DNA of 64,000 nt from Neobacillus sp. YX16. Its GTDB lineage: Bacteria > Bacillota > Bacilli > Bacillales > Cytobacillaceae. Shown here piece by piece: positions 18,237 through 27,520 of the stretch. The position numbers were made by a program, and so were the translations under genes. The first letter of the stretch is position 1; each line of letters begins with the position of its first letter. The stretch is from NCBI RefSeq assembly GCF_030123505.1, contig NZ_CP126115.1, positions 1,378,001 through 1,442,000 of the forward strand, written 5' to 3'. Under the pieces are notes generated by a model, which did not search any database, had not been told where the DNA came from, and was given only the letters and a program-made list of their open reading frames with translations.

Positions 18237-19388
18237 TTATAGAGTTGAAATGGTATTCCTTCCTTTAGCCTTGGAGGTATATAAAGAAGTATCAGCTAAA
18301 TGAATTAAATCTTTTGGCTGCAAATCACAATTCGGAATGATTGATGCAATTCCAATACTGATTGTAACGATGTCCGAAACTTCCGAACTACTATGGTCAA
18401 TTTTAAGTGACTGAATCTTTTTTTGAATCAAATTAGCTATTTCAATTGCCTTATCCAACTTCGTTTTGGTTAAGATAAGGGCAAATTCCTCACCGCCATA
18501 TCGACAAAAAGTAGCATATGGGTTATTGGCCACAAGTTCTTTTATGGCAGATGAAATGGTTTGCAGGCACTGGTCACCAGCAAGGTGACCGTAAGTATCG
18601 TTGTACTTTTTAAAGTAGTCAATATCAAACATGAGAAGAGTTAATGGTGACTCGGTTGAAGTTAATCTGGTCCATTCCTTGTTAAGAACTTCATCAAAAT
18701 GCCTTCTATTTCCGATGCCTGTCAGCCCATCCATATAAGAAAGTTGATTTAGAAGTTCATTTGCTTTGTGCAGCTTCTGTTCGCTTTCCTGTAATTTTAG
18801 TAGACTAAGATTTAATTCTCTTTCTGCTGCATTTGAATTAACAATATATACCGATAGATGATAAGCAAAAAATCCCCCAATTAAGGAAATAAGATAATGA
18901 TTCAATAAAACATTTAAAAGGGTCTTTGTTTCTTCTATATAAATGGCAAAGACAATTGATATAAAAAATAATCCAATAAGGTTCATAGTAAATGCTTTTA
19001 AGGTTGGTTGGATGTTTAATTTAGAAAACCAGCCACACACGATTCCTGTCAGGAGTGCACTAATGGCTGCCACAAATGCAGTTTCCGTAAAACCAAAGAG
19101 AGTAACCCTTCCTAAAGCAATGAATATAGAAGCAATAATTGCAGGAACAACGCCCCCAAAGGCAGCTGAAATGACAATCGCAAGGTGCCGTAAATCAGCA
19201 ATCGTAGTGGAGTTAATTTGAAAACTAAATACCATTAAGATGTTTCCAAGAACACCATAGCAAATTCCCCAATAAAGCTTTGTTGAATGTGACGAAGAAG
19301 GAGACAATGGCATATATTTAAAAATTTGACCCATCACTGCAAATGATGCAATCAGAATGGTTGCATTTGAAAAGAAATCTTTTAACAT
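18237..19388 (-). CDS. Membrane diguanylate cyclase (5TMR-type sensor + GGDEF)
   Basis: A 383-residue protein with about six membrane helices (residues 8-185) resembling the 5TMR/LytS-type sensor, a short coiled linker, and a GGDEF domain (about 215-380). The active-site loop is RYGGEEF (298-302), a competent variant; substrate residues FDIDYFKKYND are intact. The RxxD inhibitory site expected a few residues before the GGEEF motif is missing (NPYA instead), so product feedback is probably absent. It should make cyclic di-GMP in response to a membrane signal. AGGAGAAC precedes the start. Confidence 0.9.
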   Translation of the reverse strand: MLKDFFSNATILIASFAVMGQIFKYMPLSPSSSHSTKLYWGICYGVLGNILMVFSFQINSTTIADLRHLAIVISAAFGGVVPAIIASIFIALGRVTLFGFTETAFVAAISALLTGIVCGWFSKLNIQPTLKAFTMNLIGLFFISIVFAIYIEETKTLLNVLLNHYLISLIGGFFAYHLSVYIVNSNAAERELNLSLLKLQESEQKLHKANELLNQLSYMDGLTGIGNRRHFDEVLNKEWTRLTSTESPLTLLMFDIDYFKKYNDTYGHLAGDQCLQTISSAIKELVANNPYATFCRYGGEEFALILTKTKLDKAIEIANLIQKKIQSLKIDHSSSEVSDIVTISIGIASIIPNCDLQPKDLIHLADTSLYTSKAKGRNTISTL

Positions 19389-19530
19389 TCATGTTCTCCT
19401 AATAATAGATACAATCTATTTTCTGTTTCGCATATCCATTTATTATAGAAGAAAAACATTCTCCTGTGAAATAGAATATTTAAGCAAGTAACCGAAAACT
19501 ATATAGATGAATACTTTTAGGGAGGGCCTA

Positions 19531-20532
19531 ATGAAAAATAGAGGTAAAGTCTTCATCTTGTTCGTATTGGTTATTGTTTGTACACCTCTTTTTGTAGACG
19601 CACATGTAAAATGGTTTACAGAAGTTACTCCAGAAAAAGAAGAAATTGAACATATCTTATCGCCGCTGTTCATGACGATTACCTTATTGGTTGCGGCTTT
19701 GCTCGCTATGTTGACTCAGTTATTGCCTCTGCTGGATAAAGTTCCTATTACTAAAAAAATCGATGAAGTATTGGACAGATACCGAAAATCCTCTAGGTAT
19801 ATTTTAAAATATGGTACTGCGATTGCGTTAATTATTCAGGTTTTGGCAGGGACGATATTTGCACCAGAATTTGCTATCACAAATCAAATCATAAGAATCC
19901 TAATGTGGATAACGATTATCCTGCTATTGATACCTATTCATTATGCAACAAAAGCTGGTGCCCTTATTTTATTGGGATTATTTATTCATCAACTCATCCA
20001 CTCTGGATTGTTTCATATGCTAGACTATGGCTTTTATCTAGCCATTGTGGGGGTATTATTAGTCGGGAAAACGAAGATTGAAGATTGGGGATTTCCGTTT
20101 CTATATTTAGGGACAGGATTATCCTTATGCTGGGTAGCCGTTGAGAAATGGGTCTATCCTGCAATGAGTATGGATATTATTCATCAGCACGGAGTGCCGA
20201 CCTTTGGTTTTCCACCGGCAACGTTTGTGGTACTAGCTGCTTTTATTGAATTTGTCGTTGGATATTTATTAATCGTAGGGATCTTAAATCGTCTCCTGGC
20301 CTTTGTCTTGACATTGATATTTATTTCAACCACCATGTTATTTGGTGTCACAGAAATTATTGGGCACCTGATGATTCATATCGTGTTAATTATCTTTATC
20401 ATAGAAGGAGTATCATTTTATGATCCCCCAATAAAAATACATCGGACCAAAATTTCTCAAATGGTGTTTGTATTTTTGAATTTTGTTTTTACAATGGCCA
20501 CCTTTCTTCTTATTTACTATCGTTTTGCATAG
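19531..20532 (+). CDS. Multi-pass membrane protein, DoxX-like C-terminal half
   Basis: A 333-residue integral membrane protein. An N-terminal signal-like helix (VFILFVLVIVCTPLFVDA) precedes AHVKWFTEV, then about eight more hydrophobic helices. The second half (from about residue 175) resembles DoxX/DUF-type quinone-linked membrane proteins, with conserved charged positions such as GTGLSLCWVAVEKWVYP and EIIGHLMIHI. ATG at 19531 is chosen because GGAGGG lies 4-5 nt upstream. Several His residues in the membrane suggest a redox or metal role, which is speculative. It stands alone between hairpins. Confidence 0.65.
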   Translation: MKNRGKVFILFVLVIVCTPLFVDAHVKWFTEVTPEKEEIEHILSPLFMTITLLVAALLAMLTQLLPLLDKVPITKKIDEVLDRYRKSSRYILKYGTAIALIIQVLAGTIFAPEFAITNQIIRILMWITIILLLIPIHYATKAGALILLGLFIHQLIHSGLFHMLDYGFYLAIVGVLLVGKTKIEDWGFPFLYLGTGLSLCWVAVEKWVYPAMSMDIIHQHGVPTFGFPPATFVVLAAFIEFVVGYLLIVGILNRLLAFVLTLIFISTTMLFGVTEIIGHLMIHIVLIIFIIEGVSFYDPPIKIHRTKISQMVFVFLNFVFTMATFLLIYYRFA

Positions 20533-20568
20533 AGAAAAAGCTTCCTGTTGGGGGAAGCTTTTTCTCTA
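20530..20568. terminator. Bidirectional terminator
   Basis: AGAGAAAAAGCTTCC and GGAAGCTTTTTCTCT form a 15-bp perfect stem shared by two convergent genes. Confidence 0.9.
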
Positions 20569-20570
20569 TG

Positions 20571-21233
20571 CTATTGCTGAAGAATGGGCATTTTTATCAT
20601 TTCCTTGGCAGCTTGAATTGCCTCTTCTTTGGCTTTTTCAACTATTTCCGGTACCTTTTGCGGATAGAGGTCTAAAGCTTCTGCAATAATGGTATCCATA
20701 ACCTCAATTCCGAGGAATTCAAGCGCTATTCTTAAATAACGATCGCCGCATTCTAATTCCTTCATTGGTGTACCTGTGTAGAGGCCGCCGCGTGTATTGA
20801 TATGGATTGCTTTTTTACCAGTGAGGAGACCTTTTGGACCATTTGCTGTATGAGCAAAAGTTTTACCAGCAATAAACAAATTATCTAAATATGCTTTTAA
20901 CACGGCTGGAGAGCTCAAGTTCCAAATAGGAGAGACGAAAACATAGTAGTCATAAGAAAGAAATTCATCAGCAAGTGCATGCATTTTAAGAATTTTCTTT
21001 CGTTCTCCCTCTGTTAACTGATCTAAGGTATAACCATAGCCGGCTAGTTTGCCTCTTGCAGACACTAATTCTGCATCCATATGTGCGATATCGAATGAAA
21101 ACAAGTCAATTGTTTTCATTTCCATCTCTGGGCATTCTTCTATTATTGTATTGATAAATGCCTCACCGATTTTCAGCCCTTTTGATTTCTCAAGTCCTTT
21201 TGGATTTGCTGTAATATATAATAATTTTCCCAC
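20571..21233 (-). CDS. azoR: FMN-dependent NADH:quinone/azo oxidoreductase (AzoR family)
   Basis: A 220-residue flavodoxin-fold protein. Typical AzoR segments: LLYITANPKG at the start, YVFVSPIWNLSSPAVLKAYLDNLFIAGKTF in the middle and INTRGGLYTG for FMN contacts. The family reduces azo dyes and quinones with NADH, and protects against thiol-reactive quinones. The reading frame begins with GTG at 21233 with only a weak binding site. It is a single-gene unit. Substrate cannot be told from sequence. Confidence 0.9.
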   Translation of the reverse strand: MGKLLYITANPKGLEKSKGLKIGEAFINTIIEECPEMEMKTIDLFSFDIAHMDAELVSARGKLAGYGYTLDQLTEGERKKILKMHALADEFLSYDYYVFVSPIWNLSSPAVLKAYLDNLFIAGKTFAHTANGPKGLLTGKKAIHINTRGGLYTGTPMKELECGDRYLRIALEFLGIEVMDTIIAEALDLYPQKVPEIVEKAKEEAIQAAKEMIKMPILQQ

Positions 21234-21478
21234 TTAGACACATCCAATCATTTTAATAAACCTCATTACTACTATTATAAAAAACATAACCCTCTCAATT
21301 TTTGTAAAAATGGTGAAGTTCGTGAACATTAAGTGTCGAAAAGTGGTAAGTATATTATTAATTTTAAGTAGGAATAAATTCATTAAATTGTTAGAATTCT
21401 TTTATGATAATTAATCAGTAATGCAATATGATTAAGTTAGAACATTGTGAAGATTTAATACCAAAAGGCGGAATTACT

Positions 21479-22501
21479 ATGAATGTACAAAATTCCCAAA
21501 TGAATGATGAAAGTGAATTAGCGTTATTACGTCAGAGAGTTGTAGAACTAGAGGAGAGAGAAAAACAGCTAGTCAAAAGTCTTCGCTTAAATCAATCCTT
21601 GCATTCAATGATTCTTAATACATTACCTATAAATGTTTTCCTAGAGGATCCTGAAGGTGGAACGATATTTGCAAATAAGCAGGCCTGTCTTGCACATGGT
21701 TTAAATATGGAGGAACTTGTGGGGAAAACAGTGTTTGACTTTTTTCCACATCCTATTGCAATGAAACAGCGTGAAATCGACTTAGAGGTATGGAAGAAGC
21801 GTACTCTTCAAACGAATGAGGTGGAGACCGAATTTCAAGGAAAAAAAGGGCATATGCTTACCGGAAAGACGATTATCCACCTAGAAGAATCTAAGAGAGA
21901 CTATTTGCTCGGATTTGGATTGGATATTACGGAGTTGAAAAATGCCGAAGAAAAAATTTCACATATGGCCTACCATGATGCCCTAACAGGTTTGCCTAAT
22001 CGTTGGTTTATAAAATCGTGTTTAAAGAACTTTAACATTAATAAAATCCATAGTATGCAGGGTGTACTGTTGCTTGATTTAGATCATTTCAAAGTGATTA
22101 ATGATAGCCTGGGGCATGAAGCAGGAGATCAGTTATTACAATTAGTTGCCGGCAGACTGGGTGAAGTAATTCAAGCTGATAAAGTTTTATCACGTTTTGG
22201 CGGAGATGAATTTATTATCTTTATTCCTGAATTATTATGTGCAGACGAGGTATTTGATTTTGCAGAAGAAATCGTAAAAGTTATGAAAAATCCATTTTGT
22301 ATTTATGGTCAAAAGTTTACGATATCAACAAGTATCGGTATTAGTTTGCATCCCAACCATGGTGAAGATATGGAAACACTAATAAAGAATGCTGACCTTG
22401 CGATGTATCATTCTAAAGAGCGGGGAAGAAATTGTTACTCCTTGTTTACTCCCTTGATGAAAGAGAAAGCCATTGTTCGTATGAACATGCTGACAAAATA
22501 A
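21479..22501 (+). CDS. PAS-GGDEF diguanylate cyclase (cytoplasmic)
   Basis: A 340-residue soluble protein: an N-terminal coiled coil (10-40), one PAS domain (about 41-155, SMILNTLPINVFLEDPEG), and a GGDEF domain (about 158-335). The active loop is a perfect RFGGDEF (241-245), with DLDHFKVINDSLGH intact. The inhibitory RxxD site is degenerate (IQAD). It is the second diguanylate cyclase within 3 kb, but cytosolic. ATG at 21479 is favoured by the GGCGGA upstream; ATG at 21428 has no ribosome binding site. The PAS ligand is unknown. Confidence 0.9.
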   Translation: MNVQNSQMNDESELALLRQRVVELEEREKQLVKSLRLNQSLHSMILNTLPINVFLEDPEGGTIFANKQACLAHGLNMEELVGKTVFDFFPHPIAMKQREIDLEVWKKRTLQTNEVETEFQGKKGHMLTGKTIIHLEESKRDYLLGFGLDITELKNAEEKISHMAYHDALTGLPNRWFIKSCLKNFNINKIHSMQGVLLLDLDHFKVINDSLGHEAGDQLLQLVAGRLGEVIQADKVLSRFGGDEFIIFIPELLCADEVFDFAEEIVKVMKNPFCIYGQKFTISTSIGISLHPNHGEDMETLIKNADLAMYHSKERGRNCYSLFTPLMKEKAIVRMNMLTK

Positions 22502-22543
22502 AAAAGAATCGGAATCACCTTTGAGTGGATTCGATTCTTTTTT
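22502..22543 (+). terminator. Rho-independent terminator after the PAS-GGDEF gene
   Basis: AAGAATCGGAATCAC pairs with GTGGATTCGATTCTT (one unpaired base), followed by TTTTTT. Confidence 0.85.
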
Positions 22544-22558
22544 CAGCCTTAGCTTAGC

Positions 22559-23572
22559 TTAATAAATAACAAACAAAATGACAAAATAAATGGCCATAGT
22601 AATAAGTCCAACGGGAACACCAAAGCTTGCCCATTCTTTACTGGTAATGTTGAGTTTTCCTGCTGAAATAATATTTGGTATATTACCTGGTATTAGCATA
22701 CCACCACTAATAATTAGCCCCATTAAAACAGCCTGAATGGTTGCTTGGTCCATGGCTGGACTAATTTCGGCTGCAGCCAGGGTAGCATTATCTAAAATAG
22801 CGGAAATCATGTTAATCCAATAGAGCAGCATCGGATGTAGTCCTAAAATATATTCATTTATTAACGGTTCAAATCCATGTCCAAGGAAGGTTAATCCCAT
22901 AACAAATAAGTAAATTTTGGCTGATCTAATAATAATTTCTTTATAGCTTTCTACTTTTTGTTCTGACTTTAAACCATCAGCACTTTCTTGTGGTTTAACT
23001 AAAAATATTGTCAAAATACCAAAAATCACTACGGCGGGAATCACTTCAGGACCAATTAATTTCAGTAAATAGAAGAAGTCTTCATTTAACTTACTGAGTG
23101 TTATGGTTGCTAAAGGCTCACCGATGGGTGTGAGGGCTGCGCCAAGTCCAATCGAAAAACAAGCTAAAACGGTAAAGCGAATTTCAGATTTACGGTCAAG
23201 TGGAAGGACATTAATGATGATTACGAGCACAATCGCTGCAATAATTGCCGTAATAATGCTTGATGCAAGTCCTAGTATAATGACGGTTAATCCGAAGAAA
23301 ATTCTAGGAGTTAGTATTCTGCTCAACCATAGTATTGATTTTTCCAGCTGAACCTGTCCCCATTTACAAACTAATCCTGCAATTAAAACAGCTAGTGTAA
23401 TATTAATAGGATCAACCAGGGATTTTTCGATTAAATGAAGATTCATCATGCCGCTTATCGAAGCAGCTGCAATTCCCATTACAAATAAGAATAGTTCCAA
23501 ATTGTGTTCGACCTTTTTTACCGAAAACGGTAAAAATAAAACTAAAAGTAAGATAATTACTAATCCAAACAA
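22559..23572 (-). CDS. DUF1646 family membrane transporter
   Basis: A 337-residue membrane protein with about ten helices, matching DUF1646 (putative cation antiporter, ArsB/NhaD-like ion transporter group). Conserved helices include GLGAALTPIGEPLATI and ISAILDNATLAAAEISP, where the Asp and the Pro-Gly pairs resemble ion-binding segments of NhaD-like antiporters. Translation probably begins at TTG (23572) behind AAAGGAT. Expected role: sodium/proton exchange or a related ion flux across the cytoplasmic membrane; the substrate is inferred only. Confidence 0.75.
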   Translation of the reverse strand: MFGLVIILLLVLFLPFSVKKVEHNLELFLFVMGIAAASISGMMNLHLIEKSLVDPINITLAVLIAGLVCKWGQVQLEKSILWLSRILTPRIFFGLTVIILGLASSIITAIIAAIVLVIIINVLPLDRKSEIRFTVLACFSIGLGAALTPIGEPLATITLSKLNEDFFYLLKLIGPEVIPAVVIFGILTIFLVKPQESADGLKSEQKVESYKEIIIRSAKIYLFVMGLTFLGHGFEPLINEYILGLHPMLLYWINMISAILDNATLAAAEISPAMDQATIQAVLMGLIISGGMLIPGNIPNIISAGKLNITSKEWASFGVPVGLITMAIYFVILFVIY

Positions 23573-23847
23573 TTCATACCAAATCCTTTTTTAGTCTAAT
23601 GAATAAATCTATTATAAACTTTTGCGTTAACTATTGGGAGATTTATCAGTAATCGTATTGTAAATATGATTATATTATCCTAAATATCTACACAAAAGTC
23701 TAAAGAATCTCTATTAGGGCGGAAATTATTTTTATGTGAAATGATATGCCGGAGTAAATTAATTTGTCCAGCCACTCTGAATTCGATAAACTATAGAAAG
23801 AGTGTAGTGTAAGAATTATCAAGAATCTATTTGGGAGTGAGCATTAA

Positions 23848-25089
23848 ATGAATAAAAGAGTAGTGATTACAGGTGTTGGAGCAGTCACTCCTTTGGGAAA
23901 TGATGCTCATACATCATGGAAACAAATTAAAAGTGGAGTTTCCGGAATTGGTCCTGCAACCCTATTTGACGTCGAAAAGGTTGACGTTAAGATTGCAGCG
24001 GAAGTTAAAGGATTTGCACCAGAAGAGTTTATGGATAAAAAAGAAGCAAGAAGGATGGGGCGTTATAGCCAGTTTGCTATTGCAGCAAGTCAAATGGCAA
24101 TTAAGGATGCAGGAATCCAAATTGGAGAGGATATCCAACCAGAACGTGTCGGCGTATGGATTGGATCAGGAATTGGCGGCTTGGCTGAATTTGAGGAACA
24201 ACATCGGAAGTTTATAGAAAAAGGCCAAAGAAGGGTCAACCCGTTTACAATACCGATGTTTATTCCTGATATGGCGGCAGGTCAAGTATCCATTTCACTT
24301 GGTGCTAAAGGAATCAACAATTGTTCGGTTACAGCATGTGCGTCTGGTGCCAATTCCATTGGTGATGCATTCCGCGTGATTCAAAAGGGGGATGTGGATG
24401 TGATGATTGCTGGTGGAACGGAAGCAACCATTACCGGGATGACGGTTGCGGGATTTTCAAATATGACTGCACTTTCAAAAAATCCAGACCCGGCCACAGC
24501 AAGCAGACCATTTGATAAAAATCGTGATGGATTTGTCATTGGGGAAGGTGCAGGGATTGTGGTCTTAGAAGAATTAGAACATGCATTAGCTCGTGGTGCT
24601 GCCATTTATGGAGAATTAATAGGTTATGGGGCTACAGGTGATGCCCATCATATTACGACTCCTGCACCAGAAGGAGAAGGGGCTGGAAGGGCAATGAAAT
24701 TAGCATTAGCAGATGCTGGTATTACCCCTGACCATGTTGACTATATCAATGCTCATGGCACGTCCACCTATTATAATGATTTGTATGAAACATTAGCCAT
24801 CAAAGAAGTTTTCAAAGACCATGCCTATAAATTATCTGTCAGTTCCACGAAATCAATGACAGGCCACTTGTTGGGCGCAACGGGGGCAATAGAAGCGATT
24901 TTTTCTCTTTTTACAATCAAGGATGGAATCATCCCGCCAACGATCAATTATGAAACACCTGATGAACAACTGGATTTAGATTATGTCCCTAACGTAGCTA
25001 AGGTAAAGGATGTTCAAGTGGTATTATCCAACTCATTAGGATTTGGCGGTCATAATGCCACTTTGGTTTTTAAAAAATTTACCGAATAA
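23848..25089 (+). CDS. fabF: Beta-ketoacyl-ACP synthase II
   Basis: A 413-residue condensing enzyme that elongates acyl-ACP with malonyl-ACP. The catalytic triad is in place: C164 ([10 protein letters not shown]), H303 (NAHGTST) and H340 ([12 protein letters not shown]). Length and fold are those of FabF. Two features are unusual: it is not next to fabH or other fab genes, and the usual STPYND after the first His is STYYND. It may be a second FabF copy with altered chain preference. ATG follows GGGAGTGAG. A 52-bp tandem array lies downstream. Confidence 0.93.
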   Translation: MNKRVVITGVGAVTPLGNDAHTSWKQIKSGVSGIGPATLFDVEKVDVKIAAEVKGFAPEEFMDKKEARRMGRYSQFAIAASQMAIKDAGIQIGEDIQPERVGVWIGSGIGGLAEFEEQHRKFIEKGQRRVNPFTIPMFIPDMAAGQVSISLGAKGINNCSVTACASGANSIGDAFRVIQKGDVDVMIAGGTEATITGMTVAGFSNMTALSKNPDPATASRPFDKNRDGFVIGEGAGIVVLEELEHALARGAAIYGELIGYGATGDAHHITTPAPEGEGAGRAMKLALADAGITPDHVDYINAHGTSTYYNDLYETLAIKEVFKDHAYKLSVSSTKSMTGHLLGATGAIEAIFSLFTIKDGIIPPTINYETPDEQLDLDYVPNVAKVKDVQVVLSNSLGFGGHNATLVFKKFTE

Positions 25090-25151
25090 AATTAGCTGTG
25101 ATATTTACTATTAAAGCTCTATAAAGACCAAAATGCGATGAAAATAGGGGG

Positions 25152-25490
25152 GCGGTCACTATAAGGGCACCATAGTGACCGAAATTCCCAAAAAGTAGGG
25201 GCTGCGGTCACTATAAGGGCACCATAGTGACCGAAATCCCCAAAAAGTAGGGGCTGCGGTCACTATAAGGGCACCATAGTGACCGAAATCCCCAAAAAGT
25301 AGGGGCTGCGGTCACTATAAGGGCACCATAGTGACCGAAATCCCCCAAAAAGTAGGGGCTGCGGTCACTATAAGGGCACCATAGTGACCGAAATCCCCAA
25401 AAAGTAGGGGCTGCGGTCACTATAAGGGCTCCTTAATGACCCAAACTCCAAAAAAGCTGAAGCCACGATCACTATAAAGGCTCCAGCTTT
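25152..25490. repeat. 52-bp tandem array B (5 near-perfect units plus 1-2 diverged)
   Basis: Units begin at 25152, 25204, 25256, 25308, 25361, 25413 and (partial) 25465, spaced 52 bp with one 53. Each unit has perfect 10-bp arms CGGTCACTAT and ATAGTGACCG around AAGGGCACC, then a second small hairpin CCCC-N8-GGGG. The first five units are almost identical. The array lies between the 3' ends of fabF and the convergent phosphoesterase gene. No protein-coding sense is apparent. Confidence 0.95.
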
Positions 25491-25493
25491 TTT
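25451..25493. terminator. Terminator at the end of array B
   Basis: AAAAAGCTGAAGCC pairs with GGCTCCAGCTTTTT (one mismatch), with T-runs on both strands, so it can terminate both convergent transcripts. It is built from the last, degenerate repeat unit. Confidence 0.75.
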
Positions 25494-25509
25494 TCATGTA
25501 TATAAATTG

Positions 25510-26613
25510 CTATAAACCAAGCTTTTTTAGGAAGTCTACTGTTTCTTGATGCTCAGGTTTAATTAGTTTAAGTAATCTTTTATCAGTCTTTACAAGGGGC
25601 TTTCCGGTTTCATCTGCAATCGCTCTTGTAAACGAAGTACTGTTTAAAACTTTCCACTTTCCGTCTTGAACCTCTAACTGAAGATCGATAATTCCAAGCC
25701 TGCTTCCAAAAGCACCTGCCATGACAACTGGCTTTCCCTTGATTTTCCCTTCGTCAATATTTGTATTAGGTAAATCCTTGTAGGCGCGTCCCGGGAAAAT
25801 GCCATGAGAATGTCCGGCTAGAATGGCATCAATTTCTTGAATCTCACTTAGGTAATAGACTGCATTTTCCGTTTCAGGATGGTATGGTTCACTATCAATA
25901 CCTGTATGGGCAAGAGCAATGATAATATCTGCTCCTTTGGCCTTCATCTTCGGTACGAATTCCTTCGCGGCTTCCACTATGGGCCGCGCAATCACTTTAC
26001 CTTCTAAATTTGCTTTATCCCATCGCATAATTTGAGGCGGCATAAAACCTATGACTCCAATTTTTAATTCATGACTTTGTCCCTGAATGTCGACAACATT
26101 CCTTTTTAAAATAACATAAGGCTTAAAGTAAGGCTTATTGGTTTTTGCTTTATATACATTTGCATTAACCACAGGCATTTTAGCCCCTTTTAGGACAGTT
26201 TTTAGGAATTTAAGCCCATAATTTAATTCATGATTGCCGATTGCAATCCCATCATACTTTAGATAATTAAAGGCACTGTAAACGGGATGTATTTTTCCTT
26301 TTTGAATTCCTTTTATTCTAACCAGGTATTCACCAAGCGGGTTTCCTTTTAAATGGTCGCCATTATCAAACAGAAGGGAATTCACTGCTTCATTTCTGGC
26401 CTGATGAATAAGGCTGGAGGTCTTTACCAGTCCAATTGTATTGTCTGTTTTCGTCTGGTAATAATCATAATTCACTAAAGTAGCATGTAAATCGGTCGTC
26501 TCGAGGATTCGTAAATCAACGATTCTTGTGTTTTCTGCATCCATGTTAGAAGGAAATAGTACTTGAGTGATTGTAAACATGATGAGTAAAAGGAACACCT
26601 TTTTATTGTTCAT
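25510..26613 (-). CDS. Secreted metallophosphoesterase, 5'-nucleotidase/CpdB type, catalytic domain only
   Basis: A 367-residue exported protein. An N-terminal signal (KKVFLLLIMFTITQVLFPS) leads into a calcineurin-like domain: LRILETTDLHAT (metal Asp and His), FDNGDHLKG, IAIGNHELNYG, ALAHTGI and AGHSHGIFPG. These motifs match 2',3'-cyclic-nucleotide phosphodiesterase/3'-nucleotidases. It ends at PEHQETVDFLKKLGL, just where the C-terminal substrate-binding domain normally begins, so it is about half usual length. It could be truncated or a natural single-domain enzyme. ATG at 26613 follows GGAGGGGG; a TTG 9 nt upstream is possible. Confidence 0.8.
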   Translation of the reverse strand: MNNKKVFLLLIMFTITQVLFPSNMDAENTRIVDLRILETTDLHATLVNYDYYQTKTDNTIGLVKTSSLIHQARNEAVNSLLFDNGDHLKGNPLGEYLVRIKGIQKGKIHPVYSAFNYLKYDGIAIGNHELNYGLKFLKTVLKGAKMPVVNANVYKAKTNKPYFKPYVILKRNVVDIQGQSHELKIGVIGFMPPQIMRWDKANLEGKVIARPIVEAAKEFVPKMKAKGADIIIALAHTGIDSEPYHPETENAVYYLSEIQEIDAILAGHSHGIFPGRAYKDLPNTNIDEGKIKGKPVVMAGAFGSRLGIIDLQLEVQDGKWKVLNSTSFTRAIADETGKPLVKTDKRLLKLIKPEHQETVDFLKKLGL

Positions 26614-26793
26614 AAACGTCAACCCCCTCCAAACAGTTAATTATGTGTTATTATTTGGCAGATTGCAGCTGTTGATACATGCGAAAAGAACCATTAAAAG
26701 TACAACAACATGTTCATTAAACTGTGACATTGGTCAACGCCGATTGGTGAAAACGTACATTATAATAAAGTATATAATAGGTATTTATTTAAA

Positions 26794-26807
26794 TGTAACC
26801 GTTTGCA
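26794..26807 (+). promoter_or_regulatory. Candidate catabolite-responsive element (CcpA site)
   Basis: TGTAACCGTTTGCA matches the cre consensus TGWAANCGNTNWCA at 13 of 14 positions. It sits 33 bp before the first gene of the oxidoreductase operon and after TATAAT-like boxes (26761, 26773), so CcpA would act as a roadblock repressor. Confidence 0.5.
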
Positions 26808-26839
26808 AAAGAGCTTCGTTTAAGGAGGTATCCTTTACA

Positions 26840-27508
26840 TTGAACAGAATCACCATCCTAACCGGTCACTTTGGTAGTGGCAAAACAGAGATTGCGATAA
26901 ATCTGGCAATGAATGAGAAAAAGCTACATAACAAAACAGCTATTAACGACTTAGATGTCATTAATCCTTATTTTCGTTCTAGGGATGTTTCCGATCTTTT
27001 CGAGCAGCGGGATATTGAATTAATAGCTCCTGCCAACCGCCTGGCAACCTCAGATTTACCCATTGTTTCGGGAGAAATCTATCGTGTTTTACATGATCCT
27101 CGCTACAGAGTGATTATCGATGCCGGTGGCGATAAAGATGGAGCTATGGCTTTAGGACAGTATTATCACGAATGGAAGTATTTAGAACCAGAGCTGTTAT
27201 TCGTCCTGAACGCGAATCGTCCATATGTCAGTACCATAGAAGGTGCGATCTACACGATTGAGCAGATTGAAAAGGCTGCTCGTTTAAAGGTAACGGGAAT
27301 CATCAACAATTCAAATATCGGCAGCGAAACGAGCATGGCAGATATCCTCAACGGGTATGAGATGAGTTTGGAGGTGTCAAACATACTTTCAATTCCGCTG
27401 CTATACACTACCATCTCTGTTGATTTAGAAAATAAAGCCAGTTGTTTTGCAAATAGCCATCAGGTGATGTTCATCAAGCGTTATATGAAAGTACCCTGGG
27501 AAGGATAG
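26840..27508 (+). CDS. P-loop ATP-binding protein heading the 2-oxoacid oxidoreductase operon
   Basis: A 222-residue cytoplasmic NTPase of the MinD/CobQ-like P-loop group. Walker A is GHFGSGKTE (residues about 9-17); INDLDVINPYFRSR and VIIDAGGDKDG carry the Walker B-like region. TTG at 26840 is chosen for the excellent AAGGAGG upstream and the start MNRITILTGHFGSGKTE. Genes like this recur as the first gene of clusters encoding 2-oxoacid:ferredoxin oxidoreductases in Bacillaceae. A role in cofactor loading or maturation is plausible but unproven. Confidence 0.8.
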   Translation: MNRITILTGHFGSGKTEIAINLAMNEKKLHNKTAINDLDVINPYFRSRDVSDLFEQRDIELIAPANRLATSDLPIVSGEIYRVLHDPRYRVIIDAGGDKDGAMALGQYYHEWKYLEPELLFVLNANRPYVSTIEGAIYTIEQIEKAARLKVTGIINNSNIGSETSMADILNGYEMSLEVSNILSIPLLYTTISVDLENKASCFANSHQVMFIKRYMKVPWEG

Positions 27509-27520
27509 GAGTGAAAACAG

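Noticed and set aside
25211..25420. 69-residue minus-strand reading frame with repeated SDRSPYFLG
   Set aside because: It is the 52-bp array read in one frame; no ribosome binding site and the repetition comes from DNA-level units (the 53-bp step also breaks the frame pattern).
25152..25490. CRISPR array
   Set aside because: The units are contiguous with no variable spacers, each is internally palindromic over most of its length, and no cas gene is nearby.
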